The translations under genes were made by a program, and so were the position numbers. Shown piece by piece: positions 1-7,462 of a DNA stretch of 64,000 bases. Under the pieces are notes generated by a model. It searched no databases, had not been told where the DNA came from, and worked only from the letters and a program-made list of their open reading frames with translations. Each line of letters starts with the position of its first letter. Position 1 is the stretch's first letter. Source of the DNA: DATJFQ01 sp035492775 (lineage in GTDB: Bacteria > Acidobacteriota > Vicinamibacteria > Vicinamibacterales > 2-12-FULL-66-21); NCBI GenBank assembly GCA_035492775.1, contig DATJIW010000078.1, positions 80,318 through 144,317 on the forward strand. Reading direction: 5' to 3'.

Positions 1-4
1 CGCT

Positions 5-439
5 TCAACGCGGGAGACGGTGATCGAGATAGTCCTGCAAGATCAGGGCAGCGGCCATCGCATCGAGCCGGCGCTTGCGTTTCCGCCAGTCGGGCTCGCG
101 TTCCGCAAGCAGCGCATCCGCCTCGTGGCTCGTCAGGCGTTCGTCCTGCAGGACGACAGGAAGCGCCGTGCGCGAGCCGAGGAGCGTCGACAGCGTGCGT
201 ACTCGCGCCGTCTGATCGTTCGGCTCACCGTTCAAACGCCGCGGCAGCCCGATGACGATCACGTCGACGTCGTCGCCCTCGTGCGCGAGGCGTGCGAGCT
301 CGTCTGCAATCTGCGAGGCGACGGCCTCGAGATCGGCGGCGCTCGCGACTGTCTTCCAGGGCGACGCGAGCAGTCCCGTCGGATCCGAGAGCGCGAGGCC
401 GATCCGCCGTTCTCCATAGTCGATGCCAAGGGCCCGCAT
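5..439 (-). CDS. ruvX: RuvX/YqgF pre-16S rRNA nuclease / putative Holliday junction resolvase
   Basis: A 144-residue RNase H-fold protein of the YqgF/RuvX family, which matures the 5' end of 16S rRNA and has been proposed to resolve Holliday junctions. The N-terminal GIDYGERRIGLA motif carries the first acidic residue of the active site. The VIGLPRRLNGE and DERLTSHEAD blocks are the other conserved family segments, and the length is normal. I start at the ATG that gives MRALGIDYG; an in-frame GTG two codons upstream is possible. It is divergent from the LytM-like gene, with only about 45 bases between their starts. The stop lies at the window edge but is complete. Identification is confident; the cellular role follows the family. 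Confidence 0.93.
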   Translation of the reverse strand: MRALGIDYGERRIGLALSDPTGLLASPWKTVASAADLEAVASQIADELARLAHEGDDVDVIVIGLPRRLNGEPNDQTARVRTLSTLLGSRTALPVVLQDERLTSHEADALLAEREPDWRKRKRRLDAMAAALILQDYLDHRLPR

Positions 440-467
440 CTTCACAGAGTACTACCAGATCCGGCGG

Positions 468-473
468 TATAAT
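468..473 (+). promoter_or_regulatory. Consensus -10 box (TATAAT) just upstream of the LytM-like gene
   Basis: A perfect TATAAT lies 10 bases before the ATG at 484. Transcription would begin about 7 bases downstream of the box, close to 480, giving an almost leaderless mRNA. No good -35 at 17 bases is visible; TTCACA at 441 is 21 bases away. If the box is real, the alternative in-frame ATG at 472 lies inside the promoter and cannot be the start. Confidence 0.4.
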
Positions 474-483
474 GCGGCATCCC

Positions 484-1608
484 ATGAAGCACCGTACGTC
501 CGTCGTCGCAGTGATTGCGATGCTCTCCAGCGGAGCTGTGGCTTCAGGCACGTCGCAATCGCAATCGGACGACCTCTCGAAGCGCGCGGGCGAACGCCTG
601 TCAGCTCTGCAGCAGGAATCCGACGCGCTCGCGACACGAGAGCGGACCCTGCTGGTGGATCTTCGAAAGCTCGAACTCGATCGGCAGATCAAGATCGAGA
701 GGCTCGCTTCAATCGAGCACGATTCGGCGCAGGTGCAATCACAGCTGGCGGACGCGGAGCAGCGCGCGGCGACGCTCGCCGCAGAAGTCGAATCGGAACG
801 CCCGGACGTCGAAGCGCGGTTCGTTCAGCTCTACAAGCTCGGACGCGTCGGCTACTGGCGGATGCTGCTCGACGTCGACAGCCTTCGGGAGCTGGGCCGC
901 GCGTATCGAACGGCGTCGGCGCTGGGGCACATCGATCGCGAGCGGCTCGAGCAGCATCGCAGGAACGTCGCAGCGCTCGATGCGGAGCGCGCGACGCTTC
1001 GTCAGCGCGTTACGGAGCTTGCGCAACTGCAGCAGCAGGCGGAAACGGCTCGCGCCTCCGCCGCGCGCGCGGTCGCCGCACAGACGGCCCTCGTCAAATC
1101 GATCGACGAGCGCCGGGACCTCAACGCGCAGCTCACCGGCGAACTGCAGCAGGCCCGCGATCGCCTGCAATCCGAAGTCGAACGCATGCAGGCCGGCACG
1201 TCACGCGCGGCAGGCCTGCCGATTCGGCCGTTCAGAGGCGTCCTGCCGTGGCCGGCAGACGGGATCCCCATCCAGCGCGCGCACCGCGGCGCCTCGGCGG
1301 CCACCAGGAAAGGCATCGAACTCTCGCTGCCGGCGGGCCAGCCCGTCAAATCCGTCCACGAGGGAACGGTGGCGTTTGCCGACCAGTTCACCGGTTACGG
1401 GAACCTCGTCATCGTCGACCATGGGGACAACGACTTCTCGCTCTATGGCAATCTTCAGGCGTTGGCAGTGCACAAGGGCGACCGCGTGAAGGCCGGCTCG
1501 ACGGTTGGCAGCTCCGGCCGCGACCCTGCCGGCAATCCGTCCCTCTATTTCGAGCTGCGGATCGACGGGCAGCCCGTGGATCCCCTACAATGGCTCAAGA
1601 GGTCCTGA
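484..1608 (+). CDS. EnvC-like coiled-coil protein with degenerate LytM (M23) domain
   Basis: A 374-residue exported protein resembling the EnvC/NlpD group of murein-hydrolase activators. It has an N-terminal hydrophobic signal segment, a long charged coiled coil (about residues 30-235) and a C-terminal LytM/M23 domain (about 270-372). The zinc-binding residues of active M23 peptidases are absent: HxGxD is replaced by RKGIEL, YGHL by YGNL and HxHFE by SLYFE. The domain should therefore fold but not cut, as in EnvC, which activates amidases at the septum. The S41-like gene follows 7 bases downstream, the usual envC-ctpA order. I chose ATG 484 over ATG 472 because of the overlapping -10 box. An amidase partner is encoded at 59.3 kb, but that link is inference. 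Confidence 0.82.
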   Translation: MKHRTSVVAVIAMLSSGAVASGTSQSQSDDLSKRAGERLSALQQESDALATRERTLLVDLRKLELDRQIKIERLASIEHDSAQVQSQLADAEQRAATLAAEVESERPDVEARFVQLYKLGRVGYWRMLLDVDSLRELGRAYRTASALGHIDRERLEQHRRNVAALDAERATLRQRVTELAQLQQQAETARASAARAVAAQTALVKSIDERRDLNAQLTGELQQARDRLQSEVERMQAGTSRAAGLPIRPFRGVLPWPADGIPIQRAHRGASAATRKGIELSLPAGQPVKSVHEGTVAFADQFTGYGNLVIVDHGDNDFSLYGNLQALAVHKGDRVKAGSTVGSSGRDPAGNPSLYFELRIDGQPVDPLQWLKRS

Positions 1609-1615
1609 AGCATTC

Positions 1616-2881
1616 ATGACGACCCGTACCAGGCTTTCCGTGCTGCTGATCTCGACGCCGCTTCTCGCGTTCATCGTCATTGGCGGCGCGCTCGGCAGGG
1701 CCTCGTCCGGCGACGACGCGTTCCAGCACCTGCGAGTGTTCGAAGACGTCGTGTCGCTGATCCTCAACAACTATGTCGAGGAAGTGAAAGTCGATCACGT
1801 CATGGAAGGCGCGATGCGTGGTCTCGCCGACGGCCTGGACCCGGACAGTGCGTACCTCACGCCGGAAGAAGTGAAGGCGCTCGACGCTTCGGGTCCGTGT
1901 GCGTCGCTCTCGCCGAGCGCGGCCTGCGCATCCAGCGGCGTGCCTGCGGGAGACGTCGGCGTCGAACTCACCCGGCAGTACTACCTGCGCGTCATCGCAG
2001 CGCGCGATGGATCGCCGGCAGCCAGGGCTGGATTACAGACAGGCGATTACGTGCGTGCGATCGACGGGAAGCCGACGCGGGACATGTCGGTCTGGGAGGG
2101 CGCGCGCATGCTCCGTGGCACGCCCGGCTCCAAGGTGACGCTGACCGTCATCCGCGGCAATGCCGCAGACCCGCACGACGTGGCTCTCGTGCGCGAAACC
2201 TCGCCCGGATCGATCGTGAGCGGACGGCTTCTCGAGCCCGGCATCGGGGTGATCCGGATTGCGGCGTTTGGCACCGGAACGGCCGGCCGCGTCCGCGAGC
2301 AGGTGGAGCAACTGACCAGGGCAGGCGCCACGCATCTCATCATCGACCTGCGGCATACGGCGGAAGGGCCGTACGAGAACGGGATCGAAACCGCACGCCT
2401 GTTCGTGAAGGACGGCACCCTCGTTCAAATCGCGGGGCGCGACCCGCAGCAGAAGGCTGAGGAGAAGTCGGCGACGGCCAATCCGCCGGCATCGACGAAG
2501 GTGTCTCCAGCCGCCATCCGACAGACCATCTCGGCCCGACCGGGAGACGGCGCAATCGCCACGCCGGTGACGCTGCTCGTAACGACGGGCACGTCCGGGG
2601 CCGCGGAGCTGTTCGTTGCTGCGCTCGACGGGAACAAGCGCGCCGACGTGGTCGGCGAGCGCACGCTCGGCAGGGCCGGGGTGCAGAAGCTGGTTCGTCT
2701 TCCCGACGGCCGCGGCCTGTGGCTCACCTACGAGCGCTACGTCGCTCCATCGGGCGATACGATCTCGGGCCGCGGGATTGCCCCCGACCAGGAGGTCGAT
2801 GAGCCTGATGTGGAGTGGGGTGAGCCGGTCCCCTCGACGGATCCCATCCTCGACGCGGCAGTCGCCCGCATCAAGAAATAA
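1616..2881 (+). CDS. S41 (C-terminal processing peptidase)-like protein, probably catalytically inactive
   Basis: A 421-residue protein with the CTP architecture: N-terminal membrane anchor/signal (about residues 8-27), a helical segment, a PDZ domain (about 110-190, with GLQTGDYVRAIDG) and an S41 core. Active CTPs have a Ser in a G-[ST]-A-S-A-S-E motif and a Lys 25 residues later in T-[FL]-G-K-G. Here the matching stretches are GTSGAAEL and TLGRAGVQ, so the Ser position is Gly328 and the Lys position is Arg353; the 25-residue spacing is kept. I infer a pseudopeptidase that may bind substrates through PDZ. Ser327, one residue off, could be argued as a substitute nucleophile, but there would still be no Lys. 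It sits 7 bases after the LytM-like gene, so the two are probably cotranscribed. Confidence 0.8.
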   Translation: MTTRTRLSVLLISTPLLAFIVIGGALGRASSGDDAFQHLRVFEDVVSLILNNYVEEVKVDHVMEGAMRGLADGLDPDSAYLTPEEVKALDASGPCASLSPSAACASSGVPAGDVGVELTRQYYLRVIAARDGSPAARAGLQTGDYVRAIDGKPTRDMSVWEGARMLRGTPGSKVTLTVIRGNAADPHDVALVRETSPGSIVSGRLLEPGIGVIRIAAFGTGTAGRVREQVEQLTRAGATHLIIDLRHTAEGPYENGIETARLFVKDGTLVQIAGRDPQQKAEEKSATANPPASTKVSPAAIRQTISARPGDGAIATPVTLLVTTGTSGAAELFVAALDGNKRADVVGERTLGRAGVQKLVRLPDGRGLWLTYERYVAPSGDTISGRGIAPDQEVDEPDVEWGEPVPSTDPILDAAVARIKK

Positions 2882-2965
2882 CGATTGCCGGTTGGACGGC
2901 ATTTGCGATTCCGCCGCTTGTCCATTAAACTGATCGTTCCGGCAAGGCCTGTGTTTTCAAGACAT

Positions 2966-3041
2966 AGGCGCGTAGCTCAGTGGTTAGAGCGCCTGCTTGA
3001 CACGCAGGAGGTCAGTGGTTCGACTCCACCCGCGCCTACCA
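2966..3041 (+). tRNA. tRNA-Val (anticodon GAC)
   Basis: Cloverleaf read by hand: acceptor stem AGGCGCG pairs with CGCGCCT, discriminator A, then an encoded CCA (3039-3041). The D arm has GCTC/GAGC. The anticodon stem CCTGC/GCAGG holds the loop TTGACAC, so the anticodon is GAC, reading valine codon GUC. The T loop is TTCGACT, with one A-C mismatch at the outer T-stem pair. It lies upstream of thrS in the same orientation. Confidence 0.95.
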
Positions 3042-3103
3042 GCCTTCGCTCACGCTTGCACATGCGAAACGTGAGCATCGGCTCGGCAAGCCACGCGAAG
3101 GCT
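3041..3103 (+). repeat. Nested inverted repeat between tRNA-Val and thrS
   Basis: AGCCTTCGC at 3041-3049 is perfectly complementary to GCGAAGGCT at 3095-3103. Inside it, CTCACG (3050-3055) pairs with CGTGAG (3070-3075). There is no trailing T run, so it is not a standard terminator. It could be a tRNA 3'-processing structure or a REP-like intergenic element. Confidence 0.5.
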
Positions 3104-3149
3104 GTCGCGCCGAAGCCGCGTAGCGGCGAAGGCGGACTCACCATGCTCC

Positions 3150-5105
3150 ATGTCTGAGATCTCGGTTACGCTTCCTGACGGCTCCGTTCGCCAGGTGCCC
3201 GCCGGCAGCACGCCTGCCGACGTCGCGGCCGCGATCTCTCCACGCCTCGCCAAGGCGGCGATTGCCGCACTCGTCGACGGTCAGTTGACGGATCTGACGC
3301 GGCCGCTCACGAAGGACGCGTCGGTCGCCCTCGTCACCGACAAGGGACGCGAGGCGCTCCATGTTTACCGGCACAGCACCGCTCACCTGCTCGCCGCGGC
3401 CGTAACGCACTTGTTCCCCGGCGCCCAGTGCGGGATCGGGCCCGCCACCGAGGACGGATTCTTCTACGACTTCGTCGTCGAACGCCCGTTCGTCCCTGAG
3501 GACCTGGAAGCGATCGAGCGGAAGATGAAAGAGCTGGCGGCCGCCGACCTGGTCTACGAGCGACAGATCTGGCCGCGCGAGGAGGCGCTGCGCTTCTTCA
3601 AGGAACGCGGCGAGCCCCTCAAGGTGCAGCTGATCGAAGAGAAGACCGCGGGCCAGTCCGAGGTGTCGTGCTACACGATCAAGGACCGCGACCTGTTCGT
3701 GGACTTCTGCGTCGGACCGCACGTCCCTTCGTCTGGTCGCCTCAAGGCGTTCAAGCTCCTGAACACGTCGAACGCCTACTGGAAAGGCGACGCGAAGAAC
3801 CAGCCGATGCAGCGGATCTACGGCACGGCGTTCTTCACCGACAAGGAACTGCAGGCGTATCTGCAGCGGATCGAGGAAGCGAAGAAGCGCGACCACCGGA
3901 AGCTCGGACGCGACCTCGGCCTGTTCATGTTCCACCCATGGGCGCCCGGCGCGACGTTCTGGTTCGGCAAGGGCACGACGCTGTACAACACGCTCGCAAA
4001 CTACATGCGCGGCGTGCTCTTCCCTGCCGGGTACCAGGAAGTCAAGGCGCCGATCATCTTCAACAAGGCGTTGTGGGAAACGTCCGGGCACTGGGAGCAC
4101 TATCGCGACAACATGTTCCTCGTGCAGTCGTCGGACGACGAGGAGATGGGGCTCAAGGCGATGAACTGCCCGGGCCACTTCCTCATGTTCGCCAGCGAAG
4201 TACGCAGCTACAAGGACCTGCCAATCCGGTTTCACGAACAGACGCCGCTGCACCGCAACGAGGCCTCCGGCGTGCTGTCGGGTTTGACGCGCGTGCGCCA
4301 GTTCTCACAGGACGATGCCCACTGCTTCGTGACGCAGGATCAGATCGGCCAAGAGGTCGAGCGCCTGCTGCGGCTCGTGCAGCGCGTGTACGGCGACTTC
4401 GGACTTCAGTACGAGGCCAAGCTCGGAACGAGACCCGCCAGCTACCTCGGCAGGCTGGAGACGTGGAATCATGCCGAAGCGCAGCTGCGGGACGCACTCG
4501 AGCGCGCGGGCATGGCGTACGTCCTGAACGAAGGGGACGGCGCGTTCTACGGGCCGAAGATCGATTTCGACATCACCGACGCGATCGGGCGCAAATGGCA
4601 GTGCGCCACGATTCAGCTCGACTATCAGATGCCGGAGCGGTTCGATCTGAAGTACATCGGCGCGGACAACGCCGAGCATCGGCCCGTCGTCATCCACCGC
4701 GCGATCTTCGGAAGCTTCGAGCGGTTCATTGCGATCCTGATCGAGCATTATGCCGGCGCGTTTCCGCTGTGGCTCGCGCCCGTGCAGGCTATCGTGCTGC
4801 CGATTGCCGATCGACACGCGGCGTATGCCCGCGACGTGCGCGACCGGCTCGCGGCAGCGGGTCTGCGGGTGGATATCGATGAACGGCAGGAAAAGGTAAA
4901 CTATAAGATTCGCGAAGCCCAGCTGCAGAAAGTCCCCTACATGCTCGTCATCGGGGACCGCGAAGCGGCCGAGGGTACGGTGGCCGTCCGCAGCCGGAGC
5001 GGCGGAGACCAGGGCGGCCGGGCAGTCGACGCGTTCATCTCGGCGGCGCGGACCGAGATTGCCGCCAAGCGAGAACCGGAAAACGGACTGGCCGCGGCAA
5101 GCTGA
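3150..5105 (+). CDS. thrS: Threonyl-tRNA synthetase
   Basis: A full-length 651-residue class II synthetase that charges tRNA-Thr and edits Ser-tRNA-Thr. Domains in order: TGS (about 1-65), the second additional/editing domain (about 70-230, with HSTAHLLAAAV carrying an HxxxH motif), the catalytic core (about 245-530; MNCPGHF, HRNEASG and VIHRAIFGS give the Cys-His-His zinc site and class II motifs) and a C-terminal anticodon-binding domain (about 535-640, with KVNYKIREAQ). It starts the conserved run thrS-infC-rpmI-rplT-pheS-pheT. No T-box or other leader structure is evident in the short upstream gap. Confidence 0.97.
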   Translation: MSEISVTLPDGSVRQVPAGSTPADVAAAISPRLAKAAIAALVDGQLTDLTRPLTKDASVALVTDKGREALHVYRHSTAHLLAAAVTHLFPGAQCGIGPATEDGFFYDFVVERPFVPEDLEAIERKMKELAAADLVYERQIWPREEALRFFKERGEPLKVQLIEEKTAGQSEVSCYTIKDRDLFVDFCVGPHVPSSGRLKAFKLLNTSNAYWKGDAKNQPMQRIYGTAFFTDKELQAYLQRIEEAKKRDHRKLGRDLGLFMFHPWAPGATFWFGKGTTLYNTLANYMRGVLFPAGYQEVKAPIIFNKALWETSGHWEHYRDNMFLVQSSDDEEMGLKAMNCPGHFLMFASEVRSYKDLPIRFHEQTPLHRNEASGVLSGLTRVRQFSQDDAHCFVTQDQIGQEVERLLRLVQRVYGDFGLQYEAKLGTRPASYLGRLETWNHAEAQLRDALERAGMAYVLNEGDGAFYGPKIDFDITDAIGRKWQCATIQLDYQMPERFDLKYIGADNAEHRPVVIHRAIFGSFERFIAILIEHYAGAFPLWLAPVQAIVLPIADRHAAYARDVRDRLAAAGLRVDIDERQEKVNYKIREAQLQKVPYMLVIGDREAAEGTVAVRSRSGGDQGGRAVDAFISAARTEIAAKREPENGLAAAS

Positions 5106-5134
5106 AATTGGCAGTTGTCTGATAGGGGGTAGTT

Positions 5135-5722
5135 ATCGCTTTTGATCGAAACCCGCGGCGGGACGACCGCACCCGGGTCAACGAACGGATCCGGGTCCGC
5201 GAGGTCCGGGTCATCGATGAAAACGGCGAACAGCTCGGGATCATGGCGCCGCCGCAGGCGCTGGCGATCGCGCGCCAGAAAGGTCTCGATCTCGTGGAGA
5301 TCGCGGCGACGGCGGTACCGCCCGTCTGCCGCATCATGGACTTCGGGCGCTACCAGTACCAGGAACAGAAGCGGGCGCGCTCGGCCAAGAAACACCAGAA
5401 GATCATCGAGGTCAAGGAAATCAAGTTCCGGCCGAAGGTCGACGAGCACGACTACCAGTTCAAGAAGAAGCACATCGAGCGCTTCCTGGCCGAGGGGGAC
5501 AAGGTCAAGGCGACGATCTTCTTCAGAGGCCGCGAAATGGCACACCCCGAGATCGGCCGCCGCATTCTCGAGCGGCTGATCGAAGAGCTCGCCGAAGTCG
5601 CGATCGCGGAAACGCAGCCGCGCCAGGAAGGCAACCAGATGCACACCATCCTGTCGCAGAAGGGCGGCGGAAAACGCACGGCGCCGAAGCCGAAGACGGA
5701 ACAGACGACGGAGAACGCGTAA
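5135..5722 (+). CDS. infC: Translation initiation factor IF-3, with a non-canonical ATC start
   Basis: A 195-residue IF-3, which binds the 30S subunit and discriminates against wrong start codons and initiator tRNAs. The first in-frame ATG (5243) would delete the conserved N-terminal RTRVNERIRVREVRVID block. Reading upstream, the frame stays open to a TAG at 5123, and an ATC at 5135 follows a good GGGGGT Shine-Dalgarno-like run (5125-5130). Rare AUU/AUC starts are a known feature of infC and underlie its autoregulation. N-domain motifs (GLDLVEIAATAVPPVCRIMD) and C-domain motifs (KEIKFRPKVDEHDYQFK) are intact. The stop directly abuts rpmI, indicating one transcript. Confidence 0.93.
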   Translation: MAFDRNPRRDDRTRVNERIRVREVRVIDENGEQLGIMAPPQALAIARQKGLDLVEIAATAVPPVCRIMDFGRYQYQEQKRARSAKKHQKIIEVKEIKFRPKVDEHDYQFKKKHIERFLAEGDKVKATIFFRGREMAHPEIGRRILERLIEELAEVAIAETQPRQEGNQMHTILSQKGGGKRTAPKPKTEQTTENA

Positions 5723-5914
5723 ATGCCCAAGTTGAAGAGTCATCGCGGCGCCGCAAAGCGGTTCAAGAAGACCGGGACGGGGAAAGTCGTCCGGGCCAAG
5801 GCTTTCAAGCGTCACATCCTGACGAGCAAGACCCGCAGCCGCAAGCGGAAGCTTCGCGGAACGTTCGTCGCGGCGCCGGCCGATCAGGCCAAGCTGCGCA
5901 GGATGCTGCCGTAA
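5723..5914 (+). CDS. rpmI: 50S ribosomal protein L35
   Basis: A 63-residue basic protein with the L35 signature MPKLKSHRGAAKRFKKTGTG and a C-terminal AKLRRMLP. It starts immediately after the infC stop with no spacer, so it is almost certainly translated by coupling on the same mRNA. It is a component of the large ribosomal subunit. Length and order (infC-rpmI-rplT) are standard. Confidence 0.97.
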   Translation: MPKLKSHRGAAKRFKKTGTGKVVRAKAFKRHILTSKTRSRKRKLRGTFVAAPADQAKLRRMLP

Positions 5915-5960
5915 CGCCGTTGCCAGATTCCAGTTGCCAATTGCCCTGAGAGAGTAAGAG

Positions 5961-6338
5961 ATGCCGAGAGTAAAAAGAGGAAACGTCCGCCGGGCGAAGC
6001 GCAAGAAGCTGCTCGCGCGAGCGAAAGGGTTCTACCAGACGAAGAGCAAGCTCTATCGTTCCGCGAAAGAGTCGGTGGATACGGCGCTCAAATATGCCTT
6101 CGTCGGCCGCCGGAACAAGAAACGCGACTTCCGCCGCCTGTGGGTGATGCGCATCAACGCCGCCGCGCGGGAACACGGGCTGACCTACGGACAGTTCATC
6201 GCCGGCTTGAAGGCGGCGGGCAATACGCTCGATCGAAAGAGCCTCGCGGATCTCGCCGTATCATCTCCCGCGTCGTTCGCCCGACTCGCGAAGGTGGCCG
6301 CCGAGGCGAAGCCGAAGCAGGCCGCCCCGCGCGCCTAG
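5961..6338 (+). CDS. rplT: 50S ribosomal protein L20
   Basis: A 125-residue L20 that binds 23S rRNA early in assembly. The N-terminal MPRVKRGNVRRAKRKK tail and the globular part with AREHGLTYGQFIAGLKAAG are typical. The last 15 or so residues (AEAKPKQAAPRA) are a low-complexity extension. It is preceded by a 46-base gap containing GTTGCCAGATTCCAGTTGCC, similar in style to dispersed intergenic repeats elsewhere in the window. No clear L20-binding pseudoknot was recognised, so autoregulation cannot be claimed from sequence. Confidence 0.97.
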   Translation: MPRVKRGNVRRAKRKKLLARAKGFYQTKSKLYRSAKESVDTALKYAFVGRRNKKRDFRRLWVMRINAAAREHGLTYGQFIAGLKAAGNTLDRKSLADLAVSSPASFARLAKVAAEAKPKQAAPRA

Positions 6339-6363
6339 CCGTCCGGTTCTAGTAAGCTTCCCA

Positions 6364-6400
6364 GGAGATCAGGAGGTCAGGAGTCATCCTCTTGATCTCC
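6364..6400 (+). promoter_or_regulatory. 13-bp stem hairpin between rplT and pheS
   Basis: GGAGATCAGGAGG (6364-6376) pairs with CCTCTTGATCTCC (6388-6400) with a single mismatch and an 11-base loop. It lies 31 bases before the preferred pheS start. There is no T run after it, so it is either a weak terminator/attenuator or a dispersed inverted repeat. Confidence 0.4.
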
Positions 6401-6430
6401 GATCGCCCAACGAGTGCTCTAGAACCGCGA

Positions 6431-7462
6431 ATGGACATTTCTTCTCTCCGCAGACAATTCGATGCCGATCTCGCTGCCGCAGCGAGTGAGGCGCAGTTGC
6501 GCGCGGTGCGGGACCGCTATCTTGCCCGCAGCGGGGGCCTCGTCTCGAACCTGCTCCGGGAGGTCAGTGCTGCGCCGGCGGCGGAGCGTCCCGTCCTTGG
6601 AAAACAGGCCAACGAGCTCAAGAAATACATCGACGACGCGATCAAAGCGTGTGTCGTCCGGACGACGTCGCCGGGAGCCGACGCGCTGGACGTCACACTC
6701 CCCGGGCGCCGGCCTCTGCTCGGCCATCGGCATCCGCTCACCCTGCTGCGCGAGCAGATCGAGGCCTTCTTCCAGCGCATCGGGTTCCTGATCGTCGAAG
6801 GCCCCGAACTCGAGGACGACTACCACAACTTCGAAGCGCTCAACATGCCGGCGGAGCATCCCGCGCGCGACATGCAGGACACGCTGTATCTCGCATCGCC
6901 GGTACGGTCCGCTGTCGGAGTGCTCGCGACGCTCCTGCGCACGCACACCTCGGGCATGCAGGTCCGCTACATGGAGCGGTTCCAGCCGCCTGTGCGTCTC
7001 ATCGCACCCGGGCGCGTCTACCGTCGCGACAATCTCGACCTGACACATACGCCGATGTTCACCCAGGTCGAAGGTCTCGTCGTGGATGAGGGAATCACTC
7101 TGGCGGATCTCAAGGGGACCCTCGTCGCGTTCGCGCGGGAAATGTTCGGCGCCGATCGGCAGACACGGTTCCGTCCGAGCTTCTTCCCCTATACGGAGCC
7201 GAGCGCGGAACTCGACATCAGCTGCGCAGCCTGCAGTGGTACGGGATGCCCGATGTGCAAGCACACGGGATGGATCGAAGTACTCGGCAGCGGCATGGTG
7301 CACCCGGCCGTGTTCGAGGCGGTCGGCTACGATCCGGAGCGGTTCACGGGTTTCGCGTTCGGCGTCGGCATCGAGCGGATGGCGCTCCTCAAGTGGGGCG
7401 TCGAAGACATCCGTCTCTTTTACGAGAATGATCTGCGCTTCCTGGAGCAGTTCCCGCTGTGA
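6431..7462 (+). CDS. pheS: Phenylalanyl-tRNA synthetase alpha subunit
   Basis: A 343-residue catalytic subunit of the (alpha-beta)2 PheRS. It has an N-terminal coiled coil (about 1-90), then the class II core with RPLLGHRHPLTLLREQIEAF, FDxL-like region, RVYRRDNLDLTHTPMFTQVEG (motif 2), FFPYTEPSAELDISC and GIERMALLKWG (motif 3). The CxxCxGxGCxxCK segment is common in bacterial PheS. I start at MDISSLRRQF; an earlier in-frame ATG at 6392 would add 13 poorly conserved residues. Its stop overlaps the pheT start by four bases. Confidence 0.95.
   Translation: MDISSLRRQFDADLAAAASEAQLRAVRDRYLARSGGLVSNLLREVSAAPAAERPVLGKQANELKKYIDDAIKACVVRTTSPGADALDVTLPGRRPLLGHRHPLTLLREQIEAFFQRIGFLIVEGPELEDDYHNFEALNMPAEHPARDMQDTLYLASPVRSAVGVLATLLRTHTSGMQVRYMERFQPPVRLIAPGRVYRRDNLDLTHTPMFTQVEGLVVDEGITLADLKGTLVAFAREMFGADRQTRFRPSFFPYTEPSAELDISCAACSGTGCPMCKHTGWIEVLGSGMVHPAVFEAVGYDPERFTGFAFGVGIERMALLKWGVEDIRLFYENDLRFLEQFPL

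Noticed and set aside
1616..2881. Active C-terminal processing peptidase
   Set aside because: The Ser and Lys positions align with Gly and Arg at the expected 25-residue spacing, so activity was not claimed.
3042..3149. T-box or other riboswitch before thrS
   Set aside because: No specifier-loop or antiterminator pattern could be recognised; only small inverted repeats are present.
5723..6338. L20 autoregulatory leader
   Set aside because: The rpmI-rplT gap is 46 bases and shows no convincing L20-binding pseudoknot.
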